The notes under the pieces: model-generated
Told to the model about the DNA's origin: nothing
Seen by the model: the letters and a program-made list of their open reading frames with translations, nothing else
The model's database searches: none
From: Synechococcus sp. Nb3U1
Lineage (GTDB): Bacteria; Cyanobacteriota; Cyanobacteriia; Thermostichales; Thermostichaceae
DNA length: 64,000 nt
Direction: 5' to 3'
Assembly (NCBI RefSeq): GCF_021533835.1
Contig: NZ_JAKFYQ010000002.1
Span: 682,001 to 746,000 of the forward strand
Shown here: positions 53,197 to 61,653 of the stretch, one piece after another
Layout: every line of letters starts with the position of its first letter
Position numbering within the stretch: the stretch's first letter is position 1
Program-made: the position numbers and the translations under genes

Positions 53197-54462
53197 ATGG
53201 CTACAGTCAATCCATCTGCCCGGCCCTCCAAGCTAGCAGTGGTGGGGATAGCCCTGGATGGTTCCGTTGCCTCTTGGGGGATCCCACCCCTATCCGAAGC
53301 GCAAACCTTGGCCGGGGTGCCCCATCTTCTGCACCATTTTGCTGATCATCCGGCTCGCAAGGTGCCTTTGACCGGAGCTGTGGAGGGTTGGATCCCGCTC
53401 TTGAAACAAGAACTGGCCCAAGGATCTTTGGTGTTGTTAGCCAGTGGGGATCCCCTCTTTTTTGGCATTGGGAGGTTGCTCACGGAGCACTTTTGTGCGG
53501 AAGAATTAGTCTTTTATCCCCAAGTCAGCTCGGTGCAGTTGGCCCTGAATCGATTGCAAATCCCTTGGCAGGAGGCAACGATTTTCAGTGTGCATGGGCG
53601 AGGATTAGAGGGGCTAGAACCCATCCTTAAACAGGGCTCTTCCCCGGTTGTTGTGCTGACGGATCCGCAGCATTCCCCCAGCCTACTGATGCAATTGATC
53701 CAGGATTTACGCTTGCCCACTCGCTATCAAGCTTGGGTGTGTAGCCAACTGGGATCCCCTCAAGAACAGATAGTCCCCCTAGAGGCATACCAGGATCAAC
53801 CCTTCCCCAGTCCCAATCTAGTGGTGCTGCGGCGGGTTGAACTGGAACCGGATCCCACTCACTGGCCGCTGGTGGGGATCCCGGATGATCAATTTCATAC
53901 CTTTCCGGATCAACCGGGCCTGATCACCAAACAGGCCATTCGTCTGCTTACCTTGGGAGCCCTGCAACTGCCACGAGCAGGAGTTGTGTGGGATATTGGT
54001 GCGGGCACAGGTTCAGTCGCCATCGAAATAGCGCGATTATCGGCGGGGCTGCAGGTGTACGCGATCGAACGCAACGCCATGGGTATTCGCTTGATTGAGC
54101 GCAATATTCAACGCTTTAGCCTTGAGAATGTCCGGGTGATCCCAGGTACGGCCCCAAAGATATTGGAGTCTTTGCCGGATCCGGATCGCGTTTTGCTTGG
54201 AGGTGGGGGGAAATCCATGGAATCCCTGCTGCCCCTATTGCAGGCCCGGCTCAGGCCCCAAGGGGTTTTGGTGGCCAACTTCGCCACGCTGGAAACCTGT
54301 AGCGAAACTCTGCAATGGCTACGCTCTCAGGGCTGGCAAGTCAGGGTAGAGCACATCCAGATCTCCCGTTCGACCACCCTGGCTGAGGGGACCCGTTTTG
54401 CCCCTCTGAATCCGGTTTATTTACTGCAAGGGATCCCTTCGTCAGCTTGGGTACCACCCTGA
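53197..54462 (+). CDS. cobL: Precorrin-6Y C5,15-methyltransferase, decarboxylating (CbiE-CbiT fusion)
   Basis: The 421-residue protein has an N-terminal CbiE methyltransferase (about 12-205: LAVVGIALDG, LVLLASGDPLFFGIGR) and a C-terminal CbiT-type methyltransferase (about 230-415: AGVVWDIGAGTGSVAIEIA for SAM, LGGGGKSMESLL). It methylates C5 and C15 and removes the C12 acetate carboxyl in the corrin pathway. ATG 53197 follows the upstream stop by zero bases. With cobJ it forms part of a cobalamin gene set broken by an insertion. Confidence 0.95.
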   Translation: MATVNPSARPSKLAVVGIALDGSVASWGIPPLSEAQTLAGVPHLLHHFADHPARKVPLTGAVEGWIPLLKQELAQGSLVLLASGDPLFFGIGRLLTEHFCAEELVFYPQVSSVQLALNRLQIPWQEATIFSVHGRGLEGLEPILKQGSSPVVVLTDPQHSPSLLMQLIQDLRLPTRYQAWVCSQLGSPQEQIVPLEAYQDQPFPSPNLVVLRRVELEPDPTHWPLVGIPDDQFHTFPDQPGLITKQAIRLLTLGALQLPRAGVVWDIGAGTGSVAIEIARLSAGLQVYAIERNAMGIRLIERNIQRFSLENVRVIPGTAPKILESLPDPDRVLLGGGGKSMESLLPLLQARLRPQGVLVANFATLETCSETLQWLRSQGWQVRVEHIQISRSTTLAEGTRFAPLNPVYLLQGIPSSAWVPP

Positions 54463-54516
54463 TTGTTCAGTCTTCCTGTCCGGCGCGGCAGTCACCCTAC
54501 ACGCAAGGGCAATGAG

Positions 54517-55455
54517 CTAGACACCACTGGTACGGGCCTGGGTTTGCAGCATTCTCCAGCGGGCCTCGCCGTACACTCCCGATGTAGCTCCGGCAAAGAT
54601 GAGTGCTCCGCCCACACAGGTCCACAAATCCGGGATCTCGGCGAAGACCCAAAATCCGATTAAGCTAGCCCAGATCAGGCGCGAGAAATCCAGAGGCATC
54701 ACCGTCGTGACATCCGCCAACTTATAGGCTTGGGTGAGGGCCACCTGCCCGATGGTACCCAACAACCCCATCGCCACCATCCACAGCCATTGCTCAGGAG
54801 AGGGCCAGGTCCATACCCAAATGGCGGCCAGAAAGGACATCGGCGTTTGCAGCAGGCCCATGTAAGCGGTAATCGTTACACTCGACTCAGTGCGCGACAG
54901 CATTTTGATCACGATTGTTACCCAGGCAAAGAGGGCCGAAGCGATCAAGGTGAGCCATATACCCAGGGATCCCCCCTGAAACCCCGGCCTCAACATCACC
55001 AAAGCCCCAGCAAACCCAAGAGTCAAAGCCAGCCAACGGTAAGCCTGCATCCGCTCCTGTAACACCAACACCGCAATCAAGCTGGCAAACAGCAATTGGG
55101 TAAAGCTCAATGCCGTGGCCTCCGCCAAGGGCAAAATGCTGGCGGCCCAAAAGGAGAGCAACATCCCCACGGTGCTGATCACCCCCCGCGATAGGTAAAG
55201 GCCCATCTTGGCGGTGCGCAACGACTGGAGCCCTGCCTGCAGCACCAACGGTGAAAGGGTGAGAAACCCAAACAGATTGCGCAAAAAGACAATCTGAAAG
55301 GGATGAATGGCAGGGGAGTTGAGCCGGATGATCGCCCCTAGAGAGGCAAAACAGCCCGTGGCCAGCAATATCAGGGCAACCCCCTGCCAAGCCTCTACCT
55401 TTCCCAGTTGCTCAAAGCGGCAGACCTGCCGACGATACCATGTCCCCAGAACCAC
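54517..55455 (-). CDS. EamA/DMT-family transporter
   Basis: The 312-residue protein has ten predicted membrane helices in two EamA repeats (about 30-160 and 170-300), with LPLAEATALSFTQLLFASLIAVLVLQERM in the first and QAYKLADVTTVMPLDFSRLIWASLIGFWVFAE in the second. The family moves metabolites or drugs across the inner membrane; the substrate cannot be read. A GTG start at 55455 gives a slightly long N-terminus. Monocistronic. Confidence 0.9.
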   Translation of the reverse strand: MVLGTWYRRQVCRFEQLGKVEAWQGVALILLATGCFASLGAIIRLNSPAIHPFQIVFLRNLFGFLTLSPLVLQAGLQSLRTAKMGLYLSRGVISTVGMLLSFWAASILPLAEATALSFTQLLFASLIAVLVLQERMQAYRWLALTLGFAGALVMLRPGFQGGSLGIWLTLIASALFAWVTIVIKMLSRTESSVTITAYMGLLQTPMSFLAAIWVWTWPSPEQWLWMVAMGLLGTIGQVALTQAYKLADVTTVMPLDFSRLIWASLIGFWVFAEIPDLWTCVGGALIFAGATSGVYGEARWRMLQTQARTSGV

Positions 55456-55569
55456 AGCTCACACCCAAACGTTTTAAGCACTAAATAATTAGCCTAATCG
55501 GGATCTTGGGGTGGCCGGACTGTGCTCCTCCGCAAAAGATGGATACAGATGATACTGAGCTCAGGATTT

Positions 55570-56682
55570 CTATAGGATTTCTTGTAAGTAGCCGATCACC
55601 GTTTCGGGAGCGAGGTGGGCCATACAGGGGTGCCCTTCCACCAGGCAGCCTTCGTTCTTAAATTTCTTTTCCAAGCAAACCTGACATTTGTAGGCGGTTT
55701 GGGTGACATAAACCTGGGCCATGCGAGGTGCCCACAGCCGGACTGGGCTTGCTCCGTCCCCATCGGCATCGTTGCCAAATAGGGCAATGGTTGGACAGCC
55801 CACCGCCGCTGCAATGTGCATCGGGCCCGCATCCACAGAAATGCACACCTTGGCTCGTTTCAGCGCCCCTGCCAGTTCGATCAGGGAGGTTTTGCCCCGC
55901 AAGTCGAGCATCCCGGTCTGGGCCAACAGGTCATCCTCGCTACTACCCGCGTGATAGAGGGATCGCTGCACCTCCGGGGCACTGCCAATTAAGCCCACCT
56001 GCAGCCCTTGCCCCTCGCACCACTCGATCACCTGTTTCCAATAGTCCAGCCGCCACATTTTGGCGCTGCGGGTGGTGGTGATGTGCACCAAGACCTCCGG
56101 CACCGGAAAATCGGGATCCCGGCTGGGCAACTCCAAACGGAAAAAATCGGTCTCGACATAGGCCAAGCGGCAGAAGATCTCGGCGATGTAGTTGCTGCTG
56201 AGCACATCCCTGTAGCGCTGCAAAAACTCTGGGCTATTCCAGTCGTCATCCTGGAGCATGCGTTGCACGGGGTCAGAGCCGGGCTCCAGCTTGCGGCGAA
56301 AATCGAGGGTCAAACCGGCTCCGGCAATGTACTGGGGGCGTAAAGCCGTCACCGCTACTAGGTTCAATTCGCTAAATTCATCGCAATTCACCGCCAAAGT
56401 GTAGGATCCCGCCTGAGCCACCCGCTCTCGCACCGCAGTCGTAAGAGCTTCTAGATAGTCTGGACGGCGGCTGTAGAGGGGAAAGCTGAAGTCGATATAG
56501 GGGCAATGGATTTCGAAGTCGTGGGTGATCTCGCTGCCAAAAAAATCCAGCACACAGCCGGGGTATTTCTCCTTGAGACCTCGCAACAACGGAATGGTGA
56601 CGACAAAATTGCCCACCTTCGTCGAGGAGAAGACGGCAATGTGGGGGTGTGCTCCCAGGGGCTGGTCAGCGAACCGCTGCAT
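55570..56682 (-). CDS. Glycosyltransferase family 9 (heptosyltransferase-like)
   Basis: The protein (370 residues) shows the GT9 core: AVFSSTKVGNFVVTIPLLRGLKEKYPG at the N-terminus, TSLIELAGALKRAKVCISVDAGPMHIAAAVGCPTIALFG in the C-terminal Rossmann domain. The last 50 residues hold four Cys (YKCQVCLEKKFKNEGC, HPCM), as in lipopolysaccharide heptosyltransferases and related enzymes. It transfers a sugar from a nucleotide donor in envelope glycan synthesis. ATG 56682 is preferred to the TTG at 56688. It stands alone. Confidence 0.9.
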   Translation of the reverse strand: MQRFADQPLGAHPHIAVFSSTKVGNFVVTIPLLRGLKEKYPGCVLDFFGSEITHDFEIHCPYIDFSFPLYSRRPDYLEALTTAVRERVAQAGSYTLAVNCDEFSELNLVAVTALRPQYIAGAGLTLDFRRKLEPGSDPVQRMLQDDDWNSPEFLQRYRDVLSSNYIAEIFCRLAYVETDFFRLELPSRDPDFPVPEVLVHITTTRSAKMWRLDYWKQVIEWCEGQGLQVGLIGSAPEVQRSLYHAGSSEDDLLAQTGMLDLRGKTSLIELAGALKRAKVCISVDAGPMHIAAAVGCPTIALFGNDADGDGASPVRLWAPRMAQVYVTQTAYKCQVCLEKKFKNEGCLVEGHPCMAHLAPETVIGYLQEIL

Positions 56683-56779
56683 AGTCAAGGCGTTACACCC
56701 AAAAGGACAGCCGTTAGGCTAGCATTCCACGCGCAGGGGGCGGCCTCAAAAAATAGCAAAAAATAGAACTAGCTTTTCC

Positions 56780-57646
56780 CTAAGGCAGGCTGGCCTGGTT
56801 GGCATCCCAGATCACCACCACCGCGAAATTATTCAAAAAGCCGTCCACCTCGTTCATCTGGCGCAAACTGAAGGCATCTTCAGCCGTGATCACCAAGTCG
56901 TAACCAAGGGTGCGAATGGCGCGAATGTGGTGGGGGCGTTCTCCGATGCGATTCACCAGTGAGCGGGCCTGCTCTTCGGAAGTGGCATAGGCGGCGGTGC
57001 CCTCACTTCCCACAAAGGCCGCATTCAGGTCTTGGCTGAGATTGAGGGGGGTATAGACCTGGTTGCCATCGGGATCGAACAGGCGCATCGACTGGCTGGG
57101 CAGGAAATCTAGACCACGGGCATCCACGATCAGACCCGTGGTTTGTGGCCCCCACTGTTGGGCGCCCGCCTCTAACCCAGTTCCCCCGCCCGACCCTTGG
57201 CCTGGGCCAAACCCCGAACCTGGGCTCGAGCCACGCACGCCGCTTTGACCGGTGCCCGGCCCAATCACCTCTCCCTGCCGGGATCCTGAGCCACTGCCGC
57301 CGGGGCTGGTGCCAAATTGCTGTAACAAATCGAGGTTGAAGACAGGGCCTTCCGCCAGTTCAGTATCCAGGGGATCCACCGGATCCACCACTTCGTCGGA
57401 TCCCACCACACGCCAAGGGGCTTCCGCTGAACTGGGTTGCTCCACAACTGGTTCGGCTTCGGGGGAAGGGGTTGGAGGGGATCCCCCTTGCAGGCGGTAG
57501 ATGACTCGGGGCGTGGGGGCGGTACTGGGAAACAAGGTTTGCGAATGAGCCGTTCTAATCTTTGGTGCCGAATCAAATCCCGCCAGGAGGATCCCCAAGA
57601 AAACCAGGCCAACATTGCCCAAAGGTTGCCAGTTCCACCACCGCAT
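56780..57646 (-). CDS. Exported glycine-rich protein with FlgT/LPP20-like C-terminal domain
   Basis: The 288-residue protein has a signal segment (about 10-27, VGLVFLGILLAGFDS), a Pro/Glu-rich part, a Gly/Ser-rich stretch (about 120-165) and a C-terminal domain TGLIVDARGLDFLPSQSMRLFD, then QVYTPLNLSQDL and DLVITAEDAFSLRQMNEVDGFLNNFAVVVIWD. The IVDARGLDFLPS...LFD string resembles domains in FlgT- and LPP20-type envelope proteins; this is by eye. ATG 57646 has AGGAGG seven bases upstream, preferred to an ATG 24 bases earlier. Function unknown. Confidence 0.65.
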   Translation of the reverse strand: MRWWNWQPLGNVGLVFLGILLAGFDSAPKIRTAHSQTLFPSTAPTPRVIYRLQGGSPPTPSPEAEPVVEQPSSAEAPWRVVGSDEVVDPVDPLDTELAEGPVFNLDLLQQFGTSPGGSGSGSRQGEVIGPGTGQSGVRGSSPGSGFGPGQGSGGGTGLEAGAQQWGPQTTGLIVDARGLDFLPSQSMRLFDPDGNQVYTPLNLSQDLNAAFVGSEGTAAYATSEEQARSLVNRIGERPHHIRAIRTLGYDLVITAEDAFSLRQMNEVDGFLNNFAVVVIWDANQASLP

Positions 57647-58046
57647 CACAACACCTCCTGTGCAGCTCACCCTCCCCCCATCCTACTGACCTAAGGCTTA
57701 TCTGGCAGGGGATCCCGCGCAATCCGGCCCTCCTAGAGGTGCAGCTGCGGATCCTTATTAGAGGTTGCATTTCTATTGACCCTTTGCCCACAGAAAACCC
57801 GTTTTGATCCCCAGCGATCCCCAAGCTCTTGACCCCCAGTCCGAAATACGTAAACATGAGTTCATAATTTCTTTGATCCCCGTTGATCCCCAACCTACGG
57901 TCATCAGCGGCTGGGAAGCCCAAGCAGTAGGCTAATCACGTCAGTGGGCCGGAGGCCATACCGGCCCCAAGCTGGGAGCGGCCTTTCCGTCAGAAGCTTG
58001 AATGTTCGCACAAAGCCCGATTTGTTGAGGATAGGAGACCCCGACC
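57647..58046. promoter_or_regulatory. Divergent intergenic region with two 22-bp direct repeats
   Basis: No gene is seen in these 400 bases between divergent genes. TTTGATCCCC followed by four bases and GATCCCCAA occurs at 57803-57824 and again at 57872-57893, 69 bases apart. Each contains GATCCCC twice, 10 bases apart, so four half-sites are evenly placed on one DNA face. This looks like a binding site array for a regulator of the DUF4912 gene, but could also be a by-product of the window-wide GATC palindromes. Confidence 0.35.
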
Positions 58047-59327
58047 ATGCCACAAGAGCGGATTCCATTAGAGGAAATGACTATCCGGCAGCTGCGAGAA
58101 GAGGCAGCCCGGTATGAAATTCCCAAATATAGCCGTATGACCAAGGATCAGCTGGTGCTCGCCATCCGGGAGGCCCAGACTGTTCGCAGTGGTCGTCCCA
58201 CCGATGCCATGCCAGAACCCAGAGGACAAGAGCCCGTGAGCGGAGCCAAATTTAATAGCCAAACCGATACCAAGCTGCACCTGGCAGATGTAGACCAAAC
58301 CCTGGGGGATTTGCCCGGTGGCTACGGTGAGAGCCGCATTGTGCTGCTGCCCCGGGATCCCCAGTGGGCCTACACCTATTGGGATGTGCCCAACGATGCC
58401 AAAGAGAGCAAGCGCCGGGAAGGGGGCCAGCAGTTGGCCCTACGCCTTTACGATGTCACGGACATTGATTTCAATTACCAATCCGCCCACAGCATGCAGG
58501 AATATCCCTGTGATGAGTTGGCGCGGGAATGGTACCTGCCGATTCCGGTGAGTGATCGTTCTTATATTGTGGAAATTGGCTACCGGGCTGGGGATGGCCG
58601 TTGGCTGGTGTTGGCCCGTTCTGCTGCTGTAGCGGTGCCCCCGGTTTATCCCTCCGACTGGTTTGAAGAGCAATTCCTGACGGTGCCCTTCGATATGGCT
58701 CTGCAAGGTCGCACCCTGTACCAACTCAATGAACCCTACAAGCGCAGTGCAGGGGGCCTGGGTGTGGTGGCCTACAAGGGCAATGAACCTCAGCAAGGTG
58801 CCGTTACCGATCGCTTCTTTGAGATGGTGGGGGGCTTCGAATCGATGCGGGTGGCCGGATCCCTGTTTGGTAGCCACCAGATGGGTAGCCGTCAAATGCT
58901 GCCGGAAGAAACCCTTAGCTCGTTTGTCATCCCCTCCGGGGTGGGTATGATGTCCATGTCCATGGCGGAAGTGCCTGCTGCTCCCTGGATGGCCTCTGGG
59001 TCTGGTTTGGGCCTCTTCTCGGGGGCTTCTGAGGTGATGCCACAGCGCTCTCGCAAGTTCTGGTTGGTGGCGGATGCCGAGCTGATCGTGTACGGGGCTA
59101 CGGAGCCGGATGCCACGGTTACCATTGGCGGGCGGCAGATCCAGCTGAACCCGGACGGCACTTTCCGCTTCCACATGGCCTTCCCGGATGGCAACATCGA
59201 CTTCCCCATCTTTGCGGTAGCCGCGGATGGCGAACAAAATCGGGAGATCCACCTTACCTTCGACCGCAGCACGCTGGCGCGTCGCACCAACACCAAGGAA
59301 GAAGCGGTAGAGGAATTGTTGCCCTAA
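58047..59327 (+). CDS. DUF4912 domain protein with Rho-N-like N-terminus
   Basis: The 426-residue protein begins with a Rho-N/SAP-like fold (MTIRQLREEAARYEIPKYSRMTKDQLVLAI, about 11-43). The DUF4912 domain follows (about 95-215: RIVLLPRDPQWAYTYWDVP, QLALRLYDVTDIDFN, REWYLPIPVSDRSYIVEIGYRAGDGRW). A Met/Gly-rich linker precedes a C-terminal beta domain (about 345-420: ADAELIVYGATEPDATVTIGG, HMAFPDGNIDFPIFAVAADG). Such proteins are frequent in cyanobacteria with an unknown role. A rho-independent terminator follows the stop by 31 bases. Confidence 0.85.
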   Translation: MPQERIPLEEMTIRQLREEAARYEIPKYSRMTKDQLVLAIREAQTVRSGRPTDAMPEPRGQEPVSGAKFNSQTDTKLHLADVDQTLGDLPGGYGESRIVLLPRDPQWAYTYWDVPNDAKESKRREGGQQLALRLYDVTDIDFNYQSAHSMQEYPCDELAREWYLPIPVSDRSYIVEIGYRAGDGRWLVLARSAAVAVPPVYPSDWFEEQFLTVPFDMALQGRTLYQLNEPYKRSAGGLGVVAYKGNEPQQGAVTDRFFEMVGGFESMRVAGSLFGSHQMGSRQMLPEETLSSFVIPSGVGMMSMSMAEVPAAPWMASGSGLGLFSGASEVMPQRSRKFWLVADAELIVYGATEPDATVTIGGRQIQLNPDGTFRFHMAFPDGNIDFPIFAVAADGEQNREIHLTFDRSTLARRTNTKEEAVEELLP

Positions 59328-59358
59328 AGTCTCCTTCAGGTCTTGTTCAGCTTACATA

Positions 59359-59384
59359 GGCTCTCCTTGGGAGGGCCTTTTTTT
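59359..59384 (+). terminator. Rho-independent terminator after the DUF4912 gene
   Basis: GGCTCTCC (59359-59366), loop TTG and GGAGGGCC (59370-59377) form a stem with one G-U pair, followed by seven T (59378-59384). Confidence 0.9.
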
Positions 59385-59422
59385 GTGAGTTGAAGGGGCG
59401 CATCAGGGATCCCTGCATTTTC

Positions 59423-60460
59423 TTACAGATAAGAGGGTTGTACCCGGTGAGCCAGTTGCTGTAGTTTATCCAGCACCCGCCCTGAGCCAAACAACTCCTG
59501 GGCCAGTTGGATCCCGTCCTTCAAGGATTGGGCATGGCCCAAGTGCCAGAGGTAGCTACCCCCATTCCACAGGGCTGCGGGGGATAGGTCGCAGGGTTCG
59601 CCCGCCAGCACCTGCCGCAGCTGCTGGATCAGATCTTCTGAGCTACCCAAGGGTATTTCTGAGCCGGCTAAGTCATAATCACGGGCTTTCAAGAGCAGTC
59701 TTTCTCCACTGTGGTTGAGAATGGCCACCCGATCTCGCGGTAGGTCGCAGCTGCCCTCGAGCCCTTTGACAGTGGTAAAGGTAGGGATCCCACGTAGGGC
59801 AAAAAGCTCTATCATCGTCGCCTCGGTGGGGGGATGCACATACCCGGCAATCAGGTGAAAAGGGCCGCTATAGGGAGTCCAAACCAGCTCCAGGGTGGCC
59901 AAAGGGGGGCGTTTGCCAATCTGATCCCGATAGTCCATCAGGGCTTGGGCTTGGGGAAAGCAATCCGGCAAATATAAGAACCCCAACCCGGTTTGCTCCA
60001 GTAATTGCCCCACCCGTCCCAAAGAGAGGCCGCGCCATTCCACTCCCAAGCCGCGCCAGATCGCCTCCAGCGGTAGACCATATTTGGTAGGGCACAACCC
60101 TGAACCATGCAACAGCACTGCCGATCCTGCCGCCGCCAATAACAAGGCCACCAAAACCCCCACGGGAGCGGTACGAGAGCGCCCATCATAGGGGTGCCCA
60201 AAGATGATCAAGGGGCCTGGCAAATCCCGTTCCGGCAGGAGCGGCCCATGTTCTTCGTAGGCATCGAGCATTCCCGCCAGTTCCTCTGCCGTGGGACGTT
60301 TGATACGATGGGCAATCAGGAAGGCGCCAATTTGTGCGGGGGTGGCCTCACCCGCCAGGATCATTCGGGTTGCGGTCGCCGCTTCAGCACGGGTGAGATC
60401 TTTGTGGGTGTGAGCGCCACTACCAACTTTTTTCAACAGTTCCCGAAATTCGTGGCTCAT
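59423..60460 (-). CDS. Anthranilate phosphoribosyltransferase-like protein (TrpD2 type)
   Basis: The 345-residue protein has the glycosyltransferase family 3 N-domain (LTRAEAATATRMILAGEATPAQIGAFLIAHRIKRPTAEELAGM) and a C-domain with GLEGSCDLPRDRVAILN. The glycine-rich GTGGD site of TrpD is replaced by a region with GHPYDGRSRTAPV, so true anthranilate phosphoribosyltransfer is doubtful; related YbiB-type proteins bind DNA or have unknown substrates. It starts 14 bases after ntcB, so it should share the NtcA-controlled promoter at 61459-61500. Confidence 0.8.
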   Translation of the reverse strand: MSHEFRELLKKVGSGAHTHKDLTRAEAATATRMILAGEATPAQIGAFLIAHRIKRPTAEELAGMLDAYEEHGPLLPERDLPGPLIIFGHPYDGRSRTAPVGVLVALLLAAAGSAVLLHGSGLCPTKYGLPLEAIWRGLGVEWRGLSLGRVGQLLEQTGLGFLYLPDCFPQAQALMDYRDQIGKRPPLATLELVWTPYSGPFHLIAGYVHPPTEATMIELFALRGIPTFTTVKGLEGSCDLPRDRVAILNHSGERLLLKARDYDLAGSEIPLGSSEDLIQQLRQVLAGEPCDLSPAALWNGGSYLWHLGHAQSLKDGIQLAQELFGSGRVLDKLQQLAHRVQPSYL

Positions 60461-60474
60461 AGAATCAGCGACCG

Positions 60475-61419
60475 TTACAAAGTCTGCAACAGCTTAGCGG
60501 ATAGGTGGGATGCATTTGTGCCAGCCATCGGCACAACCAACTGGGCTGCCAATTGCAAAAAACGCTGAATCGGCGGGATCCGGTGGCGGTCGGTGGTGGT
60601 GACCATGACAACTTTCCGTTCCAACAGGGGGGCTTCTGTGGGTCTGACCTGCAAATCCGGATCAGAGTAACAATCCACCAGCGCCGATTGGGGTAACAAG
60701 GCAATTAACTGCCCTTGTCGCACCACCCCCCGAAAGGCATCGAGGGTATTCAATTCTAGGGCTACCTTTAGGGACAACCCTTGCTGGGCCAGATGGGATC
60801 CCACCAGCGAGCGCATCGCATAGCCATCCTTAAACACCGCCTGCGGATACTCTGCCAGCACCTTCCAGGGGATCCGCTCATACTGGCTGAGGGGGTGACA
60901 GGCGGTCATCAGCACTTGAATCGGCTCAGAATACAACGGCTCCACCACCATTTCCGCACCACGGGTCATCAGGGGGTTATCCATCACCAGCGCCACATCC
61001 ACCAGGCCATCTTTCAACACCTTCAAAGCGCGGTCGCTACCTAAGGCTGTCACCCGCAACTGCACCTCTGGGTATTCCCGACAAAACTGTTGCAGCACCG
61101 GCGGCAATTGATGGGCGATCAGAGAATGGATCCCGGCGATGCACAATTCCGTTTGTTTGCCCTGCAGTAGTTCCGAAATACTCTCCTGGGCCCGTTGCCA
61201 CTCCTGACAGATGCGGCGAGCGTGGGGCAAGAGCCGTTCTCCGGCTACCGTCAGAGTCACGGGGCTTTTGCGGTGCAACAGGGGAGTGCCCACCTCTTCT
61301 TCCAGGGCTTGAATTTGCCGGCTAATGGCCGATTGGGTCAACCCACTCAGGCGGGCAGTGGCCAAAAAGCTGCCCGTTTCTACCACTTTCAAAAAAGCTT
61401 GCAACAGCTCAATGCGCAC
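60475..61419 (-). CDS. ntcB: LysR-family regulator of nitrate assimilation (NtcB-like)
   Basis: The protein (314 residues) has an N-terminal winged HTH (IELLQAFLKVVETGSFLATARLSGLTQSAISRQIQALEEEVG) and the LysR co-inducer domain (about 90-300). The stretches CIAGIHSLIAHQLPPVLQQFCREYPEVQL and TALGSDRALKVLKDGLVDVALVMDN, ELNTLDAFRGVVRQGQLIALLPQSAL agree with NtcB as I remember the family. NtcB activates nitrate and nitrite assimilation genes with NtcA. The perfect NtcA box and -10 element upstream support the name. GTG 61419, with AGAGGA six bases before it, is preferred to a TTG at 61440. A TrpD-like gene follows in the same operon; nirA, nrt and narB genes are not in the window. Confidence 0.8.
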   Translation of the reverse strand: MRIELLQAFLKVVETGSFLATARLSGLTQSAISRQIQALEEEVGTPLLHRKSPVTLTVAGERLLPHARRICQEWQRAQESISELLQGKQTELCIAGIHSLIAHQLPPVLQQFCREYPEVQLRVTALGSDRALKVLKDGLVDVALVMDNPLMTRGAEMVVEPLYSEPIQVLMTACHPLSQYERIPWKVLAEYPQAVFKDGYAMRSLVGSHLAQQGLSLKVALELNTLDAFRGVVRQGQLIALLPQSALVDCYSDPDLQVRPTEAPLLERKVVMVTTTDRHRIPPIQRFLQLAAQLVVPMAGTNASHLSAKLLQTL

Positions 61420-61458
61420 AGGGGATCCTCTTGGGGCCAAAACCCATTCTGTGGTGGC

Positions 61459-61500
61459 ATCCTAGCTAGGGAACCCATAGGCTTTTGTAAGCACTGTTAC
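61459..61500 (-). promoter_or_regulatory. NtcA-activated promoter of ntcB
   Basis: On the minus strand GTAACAGTGCTTAC (61487-61500) is a perfect GTA-N8-TAC NtcA box. It is followed after 22 bases by TAGGAT (61459-61464), a TAN3T -10 box. The arrangement is that of class II NtcA-activated promoters, about 40 bases upstream of the start codon. Confidence 0.85.
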
Positions 61501-61530
61501 AAGACCTAAAAGCCGGACATAAACCGGACA

Positions 61531-61636
61531 TACAGCCTTTTCCGACTTCACACAGGCTCTTGAGCTAGGCAAAAAAACTATGGAGCAAGGGATTGACTTG
61601 AATCTGCTGGATCAGATAACGCTGGAAAAGGCTGTA
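61531..61636 (-). repeat. TA-flanked inverted-repeat element (MITE-like), copy 3
   Basis: TACAGCCTTTTCC at the left and GGAAAAGGCTGTA at the right, with the interior of copies 1 and 2 in reverse orientation. It lies between the ntcB promoter and the beta-lactamase-like gene. Confidence 0.85.
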
Positions 61637-61653
61637 AACGGAGATGAAAGTCG

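Noticed and set aside
57573..57923. Minus-strand 116-codon frame across the gap upstream of the DUF4912 gene
   Set aside because: It overlaps the 5' part of a better-supported gene in another frame, has mixed composition with no repeats or motifs, and lacks a good ribosome site.
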